Shown here in pieces: positions 10,785 through 23,139 of a DNA stretch of 64,000 nt; within the stretch, counting starts at the first letter, position 1, and every line of letters starts with the position of its first letter. A program made the position numbers and the translations under genes. Source of the stretch: Tenrec ecaudatus (lineage: Eukaryota > Chordata > Mammalia > Afrosoricida > Tenrecidae); assembly GCF_050624435.1 (NCBI RefSeq), contig NC_134539.1:48330001-48394000 (forward strand), given 5' to 3'. The notes below the pieces were generated by a model. The model searched no databases, was not told where the DNA came from, and saw only the letters and a program-made list of their open reading frames with translations.

Positions 10785-11329
10785 TGGTAGTTAAATAATC
10801 TGGTGTCAATTTGGGACTTGAGAGGATAAAGAGTAATGGGGTGGAGTCTTGTCTGTCAATTAGGTTATAGCCAATGAGGTCTCTGTGTGGGCACTGCCGT
10901 CCCTTGAGGATTCTGAGAATTCCTGTATTTCCTCCTTGAAGGTGGAAGAAACTCTCACTCTCTCTGCTCACTCCTTGAGTAACAAAACACATGGAACTAC
11001 GCTGATAAACCCTGTGCCCTGGGAACTGGAATAGCAACATAGAGACACTTGCCAGAACTGAGATGGTTCTACAGCCACTGGATCCACAAGACTTTGCACA
11101 CACTGGTCTGTAATCTTCCTGCATTTGGCATCATTGCATGTGTTTTGTGAGTTTGAAGAGAACTTTATAGATTGATATCGGACATATGGGCTAATATCAG
11201 ATTTATGGACTTAATCTGGACTGGACTGGGATGTTTCTCAATGTTCTACTGCTCCTATATATAAAGTTCTTTCTTATACACCTATGTGTGTTTATGAATT
11301 TGTTTTTCTAGTTTACCCAGACTAACACA
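10785..11329 (+). mobile_element. Solo LTR, family B (ERVL/MaLR-like)
   Basis: Head TGGTAGTTAAATAATCTGGT...CAATTTGGGACTT, tail AATTTGTTTTTCTAGTTTACC then CAGACTAACACA. The reverse complements of 35781-36267 and 45411-45891 match it. The flanks ATGAC and ATGAT may be a diverged 5-bp target duplication, as expected for ERVL-class integration. A 120-codon antisense frame inside is considered chance. Confidence 0.65.
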
Positions 11330-11374
11330 ATGATCTTTGTGTTTTTCACTAATGTATTTCAATTTTTCTCAATA

Positions 11375-11386
11375 AATGTTTGCTGA
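11375..11386 (+). repeat. Left target-site duplication of the full-length L1
   Basis: AATGTTTGCTGA, repeated exactly at 19385-19396 after the A-rich L1 tail. Confidence 0.93.
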
Positions 11387-12236
11387 GAGGAGGGGCAAGA
11401 TGGTGACCAGGAAGGTAGCCCATGCCTGGAGCTCCATGGAGATCAGTGAATGGGGAGACTTGGGGGCCAAGTAGAGGTTTTGAGGCTGCCGGTTGATCCC
11501 CACAACATCCTAGAGCACTTCTCTGAACCAGAATCTGACTTCAACTCTATCGCCTCTGAAGATTCCCAGGGAACCAGGCCTGCCAGCCACCCCTTTCACA
11601 GGGCTTCAGCCCCTCACTCCCACCCCACCAGAGGTTCCCACCCTGCCATGGTGCTCTGGCCTGCCAGGCATTTGGCAGAGGCTTGTGTAGCTGTGGTTTG
11701 GGGACCGGAGAACACAGGGTCCTCCTACTGCCCACTGGAAGACCAGCATTCTCCCTTCTACCTTTTAACTGAACAATCTCCCCTGCCCTCTGTGTTCCAA
11801 GCAGTGGATCTCTGTGCTAAGAAAGTAGCTGGGCCCTCCTTTCCCACCTGCCCTCCTGTCCTAAGTGTACCTAGCTGGGAAAAGACCACCCAACCCTCAC
11901 CCCATCTCCATCCCTGAATTACATGCACCAATGCCCAGGCCAATACTTTCCTTCAGACATGAGGTGCACAGCTGCAAGCAGCCCCTACGGAGGCCTGAGG
12001 GTTGCTGGAGCAGTATGAAAAAGCTAGGGTGAGAGGGAAACCGCAGTGGGACAAAGGTGTAACAACCCCTCAAGGCATTGGTTGAAGGCAGCCTGCAGAA
12101 ACACCAATACCAACCTCCCAAAGAGAGAGCCCAGGGCTCTGTGACTCCCAGAAAAATGGCACTTAGTTCCAATAAATCGACAAGAAAGTAGCAAACTGCT
12201 TCCACAGCCTCAACAAGAAAAGATAAATAAAATCCA
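11387..12236 (+). promoter_or_regulatory. L1 5' UTR (presumed internal promoter)
   Basis: GC-richer than its surroundings and begins at the element boundary. In L1 generally this region carries the Pol II promoter, which is the basis for the call. It contains a 155-codon sense frame (11450-11917) with no recognised domain. Confidence 0.6.
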
Positions 12237-13165
12237 ATGTCAGAGGACAAACTGGACCTAACGGCAGCCATAGCAAAGGCAAACCTTGACCTCCCACAGA
12301 AAGAAATCTTCAAAATAATGCTTAGGGTCATACAGGATATGAGGGAAGCAATACAGAAAAAGGATGAAATAATAGAGGAGATAAAGGCTATGCACCAAAA
12401 GGAAATACAAGAGCTAAGGGATGAGATAACAAAACTAGTAGCAAATTCGCGGACTTCACCAACCAACTGGAGAAGGCAGAGAACCACATGAGTAACCTAG
12501 AGGACAGCCAAGCAGACATTAATAAACGTGTGGAAAAAGTCAAATAAGTTTATCAGAGAAGCTGAAGGAAACCTCAGAGGTATGACTGATGTTATGAAGA
12601 AGAATAACATCAGAATATTTGGATTACCAGAGGAAAACACAACAAAGAAGTCAATGGCAAAAATAGTGATGGAATTCTTGGAGGAAAACTTCCCCAGCTT
12701 AATGAATGAAAACCAGGCCACCATTCAGGAGGCCAAAAAAATACCAGCAAGATTGAATCCCAAGAAGTCACCAAAGCATATATCACATATACTCGAGTAT
12801 AAGTTGACCCAAATATCAGTCGAGGCACCTAATTTTACCACAAAAACTATGTTAAAACTGTGCTGAAAAAACTTGGCTTATACACCAGTATATACAGTAA
12901 TAGTTAAACTATCCAACTTTGAGGAAAAAGAGAAAATCATGAGAGCAGCTAGTGAAAAACAAGGAATCACATATAAAGACAAACAGATAAGAATATCCTC
13001 AGACCTATCAGTGAACATTATGAAGAAGAGGAGAGAATGGAGGAACACACTCTGAAAATTGAAGGAAAATCATGCAAATCCAAGAATACTCTATCTGGTC
13101 AATTATCTATCAAGGTTGATGAAGAAGTGAGAGGCTTCCTGAAAAAACTCAAAGAAAACATTTAA
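12237..13165 (+). pseudogene. L1 ORF1 (RNA-binding chaperone), broken
   Basis: L1 ORF1p is a trimeric coiled-coil RNA-binding protein that coats L1 RNA. The reading starts at ATG 12237 (MSEDKLDLTAAIAKA...), followed by heptad-like E/K-rich coiled coil to about 12430. A frameshift near 12445 moves the text to another frame, where FTNQLEKAENHMSNLEDS can be read. The RRM-region text NNIRIFGLPEE is in the first frame near 12604. The C-terminal domain follows: PKHI | IVKLSNFEEKEKIMRAA, ITYKDKQIRISSDLS and KRREWRN. Another frameshift near 13045 precedes the C-terminus, which ends at TAA 13163-13165. A 115-bp MITE interrupts it at the PKHI|IVKL junction. Without the MITE the protein would be roughly 270 residues, slightly short for ORF1p. 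Confidence 0.9.
12783..12897. mobile_element. 115-bp MITE (Tc1/mariner-like) inserted in L1 ORF1
   Basis: Terminal inverted repeats: the left end has ATATACTCGAGTATAAG and the reversed right end has ATATACTGGTGTATAAG. TA dinucleotides flank it (12781-12782 and 12898-12899). Removing the element plus one TA restores an in-frame PKHIIVKLSNF in ORF1, which fixes the boundaries. It carries no coding capacity, so it must have been moved by a transposase from elsewhere. Confidence 0.85.
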
Positions 13166-13407
13166 AAAAAAACAACCCAGCACTATAAAAGATCCATGCC
13201 AACCCAGTATGGGCAAAGGAACAACATTCACCAAGCACAAATAAGAGACCGCCACATAGAACAACCCCACCCAGAGATCAACAAAGGAAAAACAGCCCCA
13301 AGATAACATTGGCTCACTGGTGGAAAGAAGGCAAGAATGTACTACACACATGCACAACCCACAAAAAGAAATGGCAGTAGGAAAACACCCAACACAATAG
13401 GTATTAA

Positions 13408-16400
13408 ATGACTTCACAGAGTCCACAGATATATGTAGTAACCCTGAATACCATTGGAATGACCTCAGGCCTTAAATGGCAGAGGCTAACAAACTGTCTC
13501 AGAAAACACAACCCCTCAATCTGCTGCCTAAAAGAGATACATCTCAAGATTACAGACAAAAATAGGCTGAGAATCAAAGGCTGGGGGAAAACATACCAAG
13601 CAAATAGCAATTTTTAAAAAAATCAGAGTTTGCAAAAATTGATCTCAAAGTGCAAACCAAAACAAGAAGTAAGGAGAGCCACTATGTAATGCTCAAGAGA
13701 ACAGTAGACCAAGAACCAGTAAGCATATTAAACATTTACTCACCGAACAAGAGACCCAAGGAATTCGTCAAATGCTCCAAAAGGGAAAAAATAAATCGCA
13801 GATGAAACAATTATAATTGGTTACTTGAACAGACCACTCTCTGAGAAAGATAGGCACAGAGAAAGAAACTCAAAAAGAAGGCTACAGATCTACACACTAC
13901 AATTAGACAATTTGGCCTAGATAAATATTTACAGAGCTTTCCATCCAAATACCAAAATAAGTCATTCTTTCCAAGTCCACATGGCACATATTTGATGAGA
14001 GACCACATGCTGGGACACCAGTCAAATCTGTATAAACTTAAGCACATTGATATCATACAGACCTCTCTCTGATCTGGAAACCAACAAAAGGATGATGAAG
14101 AAAACAAAGGCGAAAAATTGAAGGATGAATAACTCTCTTGCAAAAGGAGTGATCAGAGATGAAATTAGGAAAATTTTCAAACCAACAAGAAGGAGAAAAT
14201 GATGTACCAAAACTTATGGAACACAGCAAAGGCAGTTATCAGAGGAAGTTTGATAGCCATACATGCACACATGAAAAAGGAAGAAAGACGTACGATTGGT
14301 ATGCTGGCACAAAATTTACAGCAACTAAAGCAGAGTCAACAGGACAATACTACTAATGGCAAAAGAAAAATAAGCAACAAAAATCAGGGCTGAAATTCAG
14401 GAGAGGGAAAAAGAAATTATGGAAAAAAATTAATGCTGCTTAAAGTTGGTTACTTGCAAGGATAGAATTCACAGACCACTGACAAACCTAACCATAGAAA
14501 AGAAGGAACAGAGTTTAATAGCAAGGATGAGGGATGAAACAGGGGATGTTACAACAGATCCTAATGAAATCAAAAGGATAATTACACAGTACTACAAAGG
14601 ACTGTACTCCAATGAATTCAACAACTTGGAAGACATGGACAAATTCTGAGAAAAACAATCCCTCCCTGGACTATCAACGATGGATGTCTAGAATCTCAAG
14701 ACCCATAGCAATAGAAGAAATAGACAAGGTTATCAAGGGATTACCAAAAAAACAACAACAAAAAATCCCCCAGACCAGATGGCTTCACAGGAGAATTCTA
14801 CCAAGCATTCAGGGAAGAATTGACACCAATCCTACACAAATTCTTCCAGAATATAGAAAAAGATTGCAAACTCCCAAACTCTTCCTATGAAGATAGGATC
14901 ACTCTGATACCTAAACTGGGCCAGAATCCCCCAAAAATTGAGAACTACAGACTAATGTCCCTAATGAACATCAATGTAAAAATCCTTAACAAAATATTGG
15001 CCAAGAGAATACAAAAGTATATAAAACAAATAATTCACCATGACCAAGTGGGATTCATACCAGGGATGCAGGAATGGTTCAATTATTCACCATATTGAAA
15101 TGAAAAATTATAAGAACTACATGACAATATTGATAGATGCAGAAAAAAGCATTCAACAACATCCAACACCAACTCCTGTTTAAGACACTCAAGAAAATAG
15201 AAATAGAAGGAAAATTCCTCAATATAATACAAGCTCTATATGAAAAACCAACAGCCAATGTAGCAGTCAATGGAGAAGAGATGAAAACAATCCTTCTGAA
15301 AAAGGGGACCAGGCAAAGGTGCCCCTTGTCCCAACTCCTATTTAACATCGTACTGGAGGTCCTACCTAACAGTATAAAGCAAAGACTGATATCAAAGGCA
15401 TTCATTGGGGAATGAAGAAGTAAAACTCTCATTATTTGCAGATGATGTAATTTTATGTATGCAAAATCCCAGAAGCTCCACAAGGGGAGTACTAGAAGTG
15501 ATAGTGGAATATGGCAGAGTGGCAGGATACAAGATCAACAGACAGAAGTCTATTGAACTGCTATACATCAGACAAGACCACGGAAGAGGGGATCAAAAAG
15601 GTAGTACCATTCACGATAGCCAAGCACAAACTGAAATATCTAGGAATATACCTGACCAAAAAAACCAAAATGTTTGTACAAGGAAGATTACCAAACACTA
15701 TCACAAGAAACCAAGAGTGACCTGAACAAATGGAAGGATATCCCATGCTCATGGACTAGAAGACTCCATATAGTAAATATGTCAATTATGCCCAAGGAAC
15801 TATATAAGTTCAATACTATACCAATACAAATACCATAATATTTCCTCAAAGAATTGGAAAACCCCAGAATTAGCGGAGAGCTCCTCAAGAAAAAAGACAA
15901 ATTTGGAGGGCTTGTTTTACTTGACTTTAGCACCTATTACACAACCATGGTGGTGTTGGTTTAATGTTAGTACTCAGACCAATGGAAAAGGACTGAAAAC
16001 ACAGAAATAAAATCATCAGCATACAGACAACTGATCTTGACTTAGGGCCCAAAAAATATCAAATGGGAAGCGGATGCCCTCTTTAATAAGTGGTGCTGGG
16101 AAAAATGGATATCTACTTGCAGAAAAATGAAGCAAGACCTTTCTCACTCCATGCACCAGAATAAACTCAAGGTGGATCACACACCTTGAGGTAAAACCCC
16201 AAACTATTAGGGTCATCAATGAGGGAATTGGGACAAACCTGAGAACTTTGACTCAGGGAATACATAGACTATCGAAAGTAGGGAAGGACACAAGCACAGA
16301 GGAGGCACAAATTGGCAAGTGGGATAAACTGAAGATAAAAAACTTGTGTACATCAAAAGAATTCTCCAAGAGAGTAATAAGAGAGCTCACAGACTGGGAA

Positions 16401-17170
16401 AACATCTTTAGCAATGATACATCAAAGACCTTATTATTAAAATCTACAATACTCTGCTAATTTAAAACAAGTAAAAAACTAACTGCCCACTGATGAGGTG
16501 GGCAAAGGACCTGAACAGAATTTTCTCAAGGGCAGAAACCCAAATGGCCAATAAACATATGAGAAAATGTTCCAGATCCTTAGCCATAAGAGAAATGCAA
16601 ATTAAAACAACTCTGAGAGACCACCTGACATCTTCAAAGAGAGCCCAATTCAAAAACTCAGAAAGTAAAAAGTGTTGGAGGGGCTGTGGAGAGATACGAA
16701 CTCTCGTCCACTGCTGGTGGACCTGTATGTATGTACAGCCACTATGGAAATCAATTTGACGATATCTAAAACAGATGGAAATTGAGCTACCAAAAGACCC
16801 AGCAATCCCTCTACTGGGCATATACCCAGAAGAGGCAAGAAACAAACCACAGCCAGACAGCCATGCTCCAATGCACATCACAGTGCAGTTCACAATTGCA
16901 AGGAGTTGGTAAAAACCCAAATTTACATCAACAGATGAATGGATTTAAAAGTTGTGGTACATACATTTAATGGAGTATTAAACATTCCTAAAAGGCAGTG
17001 ATGAGCGCATGAAACACACCGCTGCATGGGAAGAACTGGAGGAAATTATACTGAGTGAAGTAAGCCAAGCACAAAAGAACAAATACAACATGAGTCCACT
17101 GAGGGAAGAAAAAAAATTGCAAAAAGTTGCATATGGGAAAGGCTACTGTATACATACATTCCCAAGGTGA
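13408..17170 (+). pseudogene. L1 ORF2 (endonuclease/reverse transcriptase), broken
   Basis: ORF2p nicks target DNA and reverse-transcribes L1 RNA. The start ATG at 13408 opens MTSQSPQIYVVTLNTIGM, then KWQRLTNCLRKHNPSICCLKEIH, the endonuclease N-terminus (E in the KE-H motif present). The fingers/palm region lies around 14890-15100 ([20 protein letters not shown]). The catalytic FADD is intact at 15435-15446. The C-terminal cysteine-rich part lies near 16670-16740 (CWRGCGEIRTLVHCWWTC). The end is EELEEIILSEVSQAQK... with a stop at 17168-17170. At least ten frame changes or stops separate these blocks, so no full protein is possible. Confidence 0.92.
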
Positions 17171-19384
17171 GGTCCAGGTATATGGCCGGTGCCAAACCCA
17201 ACCCAGGGATACGTGTGGCAGCCAACTAAAAAGAAGGGTGGGGAGACAGGAGTAGGAATGGAACAGGGCATGAACCCACCACCCAAGGGGAGGGTGCTGT
17301 TTATATCTCCACACGAGAAGGAGAGTGTGAAGAGACTTCAACCTGGCATGCCAAGACGTGAATGCAACCTATAGGCATGAAGCAGGAAACCAATACAGAG
17401 GTATGCAGGGCCGGCCCCCAATCCCAACTACATGGGCACCCTCCTCCCCACAACCAAGAAGAATGCACTTCAGAGGACAGCACTGAAGCTGCATCTCTGG
17501 AAGTGGGGTGCATCTGATCAGGAGCAAACGAAGAGGAAAGGAGAGAGAGTGGAACACATCCTGGCTCATCAAGTCCTGAGGACAATATTCTGGCTCGCAG
17601 CAGCCAATGCACAGAGAGGATCACAGGGCCGACCCCACCACGAGACACGACGACTTCCCTCACTGACTCATAGTGCTAAGGGGAACAGTACTGGGGACAT
17701 GACACGGTGAGGGTGTTGAGTCCGTACTGACCCCACTGCTCCAGGGTGAAACACTAAGAGTGCACAGCGAAGCAGCAAAGGGAACAAAGCAACAAAGCCC
17801 CGGAGGAATGCCAATGGTGGCATTTGGGGCCAGGACGTGACACCGCAGCAGACTCGACTGGAAAACACTCATAAAGGTCAATGGACAGACCTGGAACTGT
17901 GTGAGGACTTTTCTGGTTTTGCTGTTGGATTTTCTTTTACTTTGTTGTATTAGCTGTTGTTGATTTATTTTTGTCTTTTTTTTGGTTATGTTTTGCTTTG
18001 TTTTTGTATGCATTATTGTTTATTTGGGCAAGATAGGAGGGATGAACAATCCAGAGGAGAGAACAATGGGACAGACAATTCAGGAGGGACAGGGGAGAGG
18101 AGAAGGTTGAGGGGAACGGAGAGGGATGCCAACAAACCCAGGGACAAGGGAAGAATAAGTGATCTAAAATTGATGGTGAGGTGGGCATAGGATGCTTGAG
18201 GCTGGGGGTGCCACGATCAAGGGCAATGTAGCCCAGAGGAAGCCGAACGTGATAGTGGGACAAGAAGAAAGTAAAAGAAAATAGAGGTAAGAACTGGGAG
18301 GCAAAGGACATTTAGAGAGGTCTAAATACAGACATGTTTATATGTAAATACATTTATATATAATGATAGGGTAATAGATCTATGCACATATATTTATTTA
18401 TAAAGTATTAAGGCAGCATATGGACATTGGGCCTCTACTCAAGTACTCCCTCAACACAAGAACACTTTGTTCTACTAACACAGCACTTTGTGATGTTAAT
18501 ATTCCCTGACATGATCACTGAAGATTAAATGGGTACATAAGTAACTGTGGTGAAGAAAGCTGACAGTGCCCAGCTATCAAAAGGTATTGCATCCGGGGTC
18601 TTAAAGGCTTGAAAATAAACAAACAGCCAACCAGCTGAGAGGAAACAAAGCGCACATGGAAGAAGCACACCAGCCTGTGTGATCATGAGGTATCACTGGG
18701 ATCAGATATCAGGCATCAAAAACCCAAAACAAAACAAACAAAAATCATATCAGTGGGAATGAGGGAGAGGGCAGAGTGGAGACCCAAAGCCCCTCAGTAG
18801 TCAATTGGACACCCCCTGTCAGAAGGGCCACAAGGAAGAGACGAGCTGTCAGGGTGCAGTATAGCACTGACGAAAAACACAACCTTCCTCTAGTTCTTTA
18901 ATGCTCCACACACACTATCATGACCTCAATTCTGTCTAACAAACATGGCTAGACCAGAACACATACACTGGTACAGATAAGAGCTCACAACACAGGGAAT
19001 CCAGAACAGATAAACCCCTCAGAACCAATAAGGGGAGCAGCAATGCTAAGCGGGTAAGGGGAGGTGGGGGAGAGTAAGGGGGAACCGATCACAATGATTG
19101 ATGGATGGTACCCCTCCCTGGAGGACAGATAGCAGAAAAGTGGGTGAAAGGAGACAGTGGTCAGTCTTAGACATGGGGGGGGGAGAATAATTTATAACTT
19201 ATTAAGAGGACTTGGGGAGGGAAGGTGAGAGAGGGAAGGGGAAAAAGGAGCTGATACCAAGGGCTCAAGTAGAAAGAAAATGTTTCAAAAAAGATGACAG
19301 TAAATGTACAGATGTGTTTGACACAAAGGATATACATTTTAATAAGAGCTGTAAGAGCCCCCAATAAAATAAAATTAAAAAATT
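17171..19384 (+). other. Long 3' UTR of the L1 (about 2.2 kb)
   Basis: Follows the ORF2 stop. It contains a G-rich polypurine tract near 19195-19250, one copy of the module duplicated elsewhere (about 18530-18720) and the AATAAA-like end. The same sequence makes up the numerous 3' fragments in this window. Such a long 3' UTR is unusual compared with the few hundred bases of most mammalian L1s. Confidence 0.85.
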
Positions 19385-19396
19385 AATGTTTGCTGA
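19385..19396 (+). repeat. Right target-site duplication of the full-length L1
   Basis: Exact copy of 11375-11386. Confidence 0.93.
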
Positions 19397-20185
19397 ATGA
19401 ATAAATGAATGAGAAAAATACAATAACATTATATTTCTCTTGTCTAGCATCAGGTGAAAATGAACAACACGAACAACAAAAGCATCGTTTTCTTCCAATA
19501 GGTGTTGCATTGTTATCGGTCTAAGAAGTACTCCCTCGTGCATTCACTTTTCTATATGTTTTAGGAAAGAATAGTGTGGATTTCTATTACAGAGGCAAAA
19601 TGTGAAATAGCTATACATTTGTCAAGAATACTTATTCCTTCCACGTTCTTCTTGGCTTCAAGGAAAGCCTATCAAAATTTAAATGGGAGATGAATTTTGA
19701 ATCCATGTAACCCATTCACAACAAAAGTCTTTTACACCATGACTTTTGGTTTATTGTTCAGCAGACAAGAATCTTGGAAAAACAAATATCTCATTCTTGG
19801 AATGTTGACGAGAAGTAAATAATTCAAAATCCCCAATCTGTGGCTTTGAACAAAACACATTCTTTCCTCCTACTAGTCTTGACAGTAATTCATCACGTGT
19901 AGATTTTTATATAGCTGGATACTATTAGAATAAAGGTTAAGCCTAGGGAAAACCTGAATCACTCTTGCTTACTAAGGTAGGGGCTGGTGCAGAGCTGTAG
20001 GGAGTGCCCAAGGGGCAGGATGGGAGTGGGTCCCAGTGGCATATTAAATAGAAACTTGGATTCTAGCTAGGGAATTACCCCCTCTGCTATTCTTATAGCA
20101 CAATAATGACATTCAAATATATTTGTCTTCTCCTTTCTTTGAAACACATGCTATTTATTGCTCCAGTTACTCTTGTATTCCTGGA
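19397..20185. other. Single-copy stretch
   Basis: No repeat or gene recognised. It is the continuation of the pre-insertion locus of the full-length L1. Confidence 0.4.
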
Positions 20186-20527
20186 GAGTGGAGGGAGGGT
20201 GGGGTAGAAAGGGGGAACCGATTACAAGGATCTACATATAACCTCCTCCCTGGGAGATGGACAACAGGCAAGTGGGTGAAGGGAGAACATCGGACAGTAT
20301 AAGATACGACAAAATAATAATAATTTATAAATGATCAAGGTCTCATGAGGGAGGGGACAGGGGGAGGGAGGTGGAAAAATGAGGAGCTGATATCAAGGGC
20401 TCAAGTAGAAAGTAAATGTTTTGAGAATGATTAGGGCAACAAATGTACAGATGTGTTTGACATACAATGGATGTGATGGATTGTAATGAGTTGTATGAGC
20501 CCCCAATAAAATGGTTTTTTTAATTAT
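20186..20527 (+). mobile_element. L1 3' end (copy E)
   Basis: Last ~340 bp of the L1 family: GGGGAACCGATTACAAGGAT, polypurine tract near 20345-20375, TGTATGAGCCCCCAATAAAA and a short tail. Confidence 0.88.
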
Positions 20528-20724
20528 ACTTTTAAAAAATAATGTATTTTATTTTTCTATCATAATTCTTTTATTTCATTTTTTAATTGGGGCTCTTACA
20601 AAAAATTACACTCTTACTGTATAAATGGCAATCATTTCATTTATCTCACAAGTTTTAGGGTCAGGAATTTGTAAAATGGTTCTGCTTAGTTCTCACTTGA
20701 GTCTCTCAAAAGGTAGTATTCAGA

Positions 20725-20922
20725 TGTCAAAGTTTAATAAACTACTAAACAAATGCCATTGAGTCTGGACCCTATAAGACAGAGTAGAACAGGGGATACT
20801 ATAAATCTTTACAGAGTAAAAACCCTCATCTTTTTCTTGCATAATAGCTGGTAATTTTGAACCAGTGACACATTGGGTTAACAGCCCAGCACAGAACCCA
20901 CTACTCCGCCAGGGCTTCCCAG
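20725..20922 (-). mobile_element. AfroSINE
   Basis: Reverse order: TGCCATTGAGTCTGGACCCT, AAGACAGAGTAGAACAGGGG, TTTACAGAGTAAAAACCCTC, TTTTGAACCAGTGACACATT and the head ACTACTCCGCCAGGGCTTCC. Confidence 0.9.
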
Positions 20923-22335
20923 GGAGTAAGTTCGAGATGGCTCAGTCCTGTAATTGGCAGCTCCTGCTGAATGTTGGCTGTGAGCACACCTGGAGTTGTC
21001 AGTGCACCCTTTCCAGTCTGGCAGTCTGAGATCAGTCAGACTTCTTACAGGACAAGGGAATCTCTTCAAGTGAGGCTCCTGAGAAAACCATGTGGGAGCC
21101 ATCTGGCCTCTTCTGCTGTAACCTTAGAGGTCACATGCACGTCTACGATATTTTATTCATTACACAAGGAACACTAAGCTGAGCTTCAAGGAGGGGAACA
21201 CTGATTCACTTCTTAATGGGTGGAGTGCCAAAGTCTCATGGAGATATTGTAAAAACCATGACTGTACATGCCAGTATTCTGTACCTTGTCAGACTAAGAA
21301 ACATGTAGTGGAAGTAATTGCACTATAAATTTGAAATACCCTGACTTCTTGCTTGTCTACTCTGCCTTTGTCTTCGTTCTTTTTTGAGGATGAGTTCCTC
21401 CATCAAAATAATCAGGAAGTCCAAGGATTAAGAGAAACACCAGGGGCCTAAGTATTTAAAAGGCAATCAGCTTCACAAGGCTCTTGGCTATGACCCAGGG
21501 ACATCTGTGTGCTTTTCAATGTTGCTGGGTCGATTCAGACCCATAGTGACCCACGCTTTCAATAAATGGATTTGATTCCTTTACTTCATTACCAATGTCC
21601 TTTGTTAGTATTAAAGTGACAAAGGACAAAGTGCAGAACTCTAAAAGAAGGCTCCGAGGTTTGTTTCATTTTCAAGCAGCCTCGGCCTTTAGGGAAAAAC
21701 CAATTGTTTTTTTATTGGCCTGTCGGTCTCAAGATCACTTATCATGATGTCTACATGGCTGAGATTGTTTGAGGGGTACACTTCAAGTTGTGTGTTTAAA
21801 ACTATTAACTGAACTCTTCTAAGAATTACAGTCACGCTGCAACCTCTGGGTCTGCGTACTGTGACAAGTGATTCATTCCCATGGTGATTTTTTTTTTATT
21901 GGTCCAATGAACTCCGGGCAATGTAATAAAAACCTCAACCATAGGACATGAGAGATCAGTTTGGTGTCTAAATGCCATTATGTAAACCACCACTATATTT
22001 CAATGTTTATTTAACACTCACAATAAATGCCTGTATGGTCCTATGGCATAATAGACCACCAACCTAAAACAGGACCATCTAGGGATCTGAATAAACAAAC
22101 ACAACCCAAACTGATCGCATCTGGCTGTCTGCTCATGAGTTCAGTTGCAGGAACTTAATTCCCCTCCTTTCCACCTCCTCTGCCAAGCTCCTTGATTTTC
22201 CAGCAAAGTTCCTGGGTGATTCCAGAAGTTTCTGTGGTCAACGCTCCTCCTATAAAGTCCATCCCAAACAGTCACTATTGCGGCCTCTCATGTATCCTGC
22301 CATTCTATACTGCTCTGCAGTCGAGGGTATCCACA
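20923..22335. other. Mostly single-copy stretch
   Basis: A short AfroSINE/RTE tail remnant (about 21515-21555, CGATTCAGACCCATAGTGAC) is the only recognised piece. Other parts look unique and contain no convincing exon. Confidence 0.45.
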
Positions 22336-22337
22336 CC

Positions 22338-22505
22338 TAGGGCCATTGAATTCTAACTGATAGTGACCTTATATACGGTTTTTGAAGTTATGTACATCTT
22401 TTCAAGAGCAGGCATCCTCATCTTTCTCCCAAGGAGCAGCTGGTGGGTTTGAACACCTGATCTCTCTATAAGCAGAGCAATGCTTCCCTGACAGCACCAC
22501 CAAAA
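22338..22505 (-). mobile_element. AfroSINE, diverged
   Basis: GCCATTGAATTCTAACTGAT, then CATCCTCATCTTTCTCCCAA, GCTGGTGGGTTTGAACACCT and the head CCCTGACAGCACCACC. Confidence 0.8.
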
Positions 22506-22744
22506 GGCGACAAGGAATTCCCATTCCAGAAACTTTTCAGAATACTGAGCACATCTGCTGATGGCACTACATGTCCAAGTGTCTTCTGTTTCTTGGAATG
22601 TCACGAATCCGGAATCTTGGAGGCAAAAAAGGAGAACTTTCCTAAGAAATAACTGGTTTTGAACTCAGTTCAATATATTTTTCATTACAGTGTTTAATGC
22701 TCCTTCATGAAACTTTTTTCCCAACAAAAGTATCAAACTAAAAC

Positions 22745-22916
22745 CCAAATGTCACTGCATAGATTCCTTGTATAGGATTTCCCAGGTTGTGAACATTTCC
22801 AGGAGCAGATAGTCAGTCGAATCTTTCTCCCACAGAGTAGCGGGTGGGTTTCAACCTCCGACCTTGTGGGTAGCAAGCACTCTAACCCTCACCCAATAGC
22901 ACCACCAGGGCTCCTG
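22745..22916 (-). mobile_element. AfroSINE
   Basis: TCTTTCTCCCACAGAGTAGC, GGGTGGGTTTCAACCTCCGA, CCTTGTGGGTAGCAAGCACT and the head AATAGCACCACCAGGGCTCC. The 3' tail is diverged. Confidence 0.88.
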
Positions 22917-22962
22917 GAAACGTCGAGGTGGTACTATTTCCTCTTGCTCTAATTCAGTAAGG

Positions 22963-23128
22963 AGCTTTCATAGTGCTGTCGGGTAAGCATTGGACTGCCA
23001 ACTGCAAGACTGATGGTTCAAAACCACCAGTCACTCCGTGGGAAAGAGTTGGGTCTATCTGCTCCTGTAAAGGGTTACTTGGACTAAAATCAACTTGATG
23101 GCACTGGGTTTGGTGGGCGTTTGGAGGA
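22963..23128 (+). mobile_element. AfroSINE
   Basis: Head GGAGCTTTCATAGTGCTGTC, GACTGATGGTTCAAAACCAC (box B area), then a shortened body and tail TCAACTTGATGGCACTGGGT. Confidence 0.88.
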
Positions 23129-23139
23129 ATATGTGGGCA

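Larger units (their letters stand above)
11387..19384 (+). mobile_element. Full-length L1 retrotransposon (copy D), inactive
   Basis: Starts with the classic L1 head (GAGGAGGGGCAAGATGGTGA) and ends with CCCCAATAAAATAAAATTAA. It is bounded by a perfect 12-bp duplication. The 5' UTR spans 11387-12236, decayed ORF1 12237-13165, decayed ORF2 13408-17170, and a very long 3' UTR 17171-19384. Frameshifts and stops in both ORFs rule out activity. Total length is about 8 kb, longer than the ~6 kb typical of primate and rodent L1, because of the 3' UTR. Confidence 0.95.

Noticed and set aside
11897-12487. 196-codon reverse frame overlapping the L1 5' UTR and ORF1, compared with primate ORF0
   Set aside because: It is mostly the antisense shadow of ORF1 codons. 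ORF0 is in the 5' UTR only and much shorter, and a single copy gives no evidence of constraint.
13408-17170. Possibility that the full-length L1 is still active
   Set aside because: ORF2 text moves between frames many times and ORF1 carries a MITE, frameshifts and stops, even though FADD is intact.
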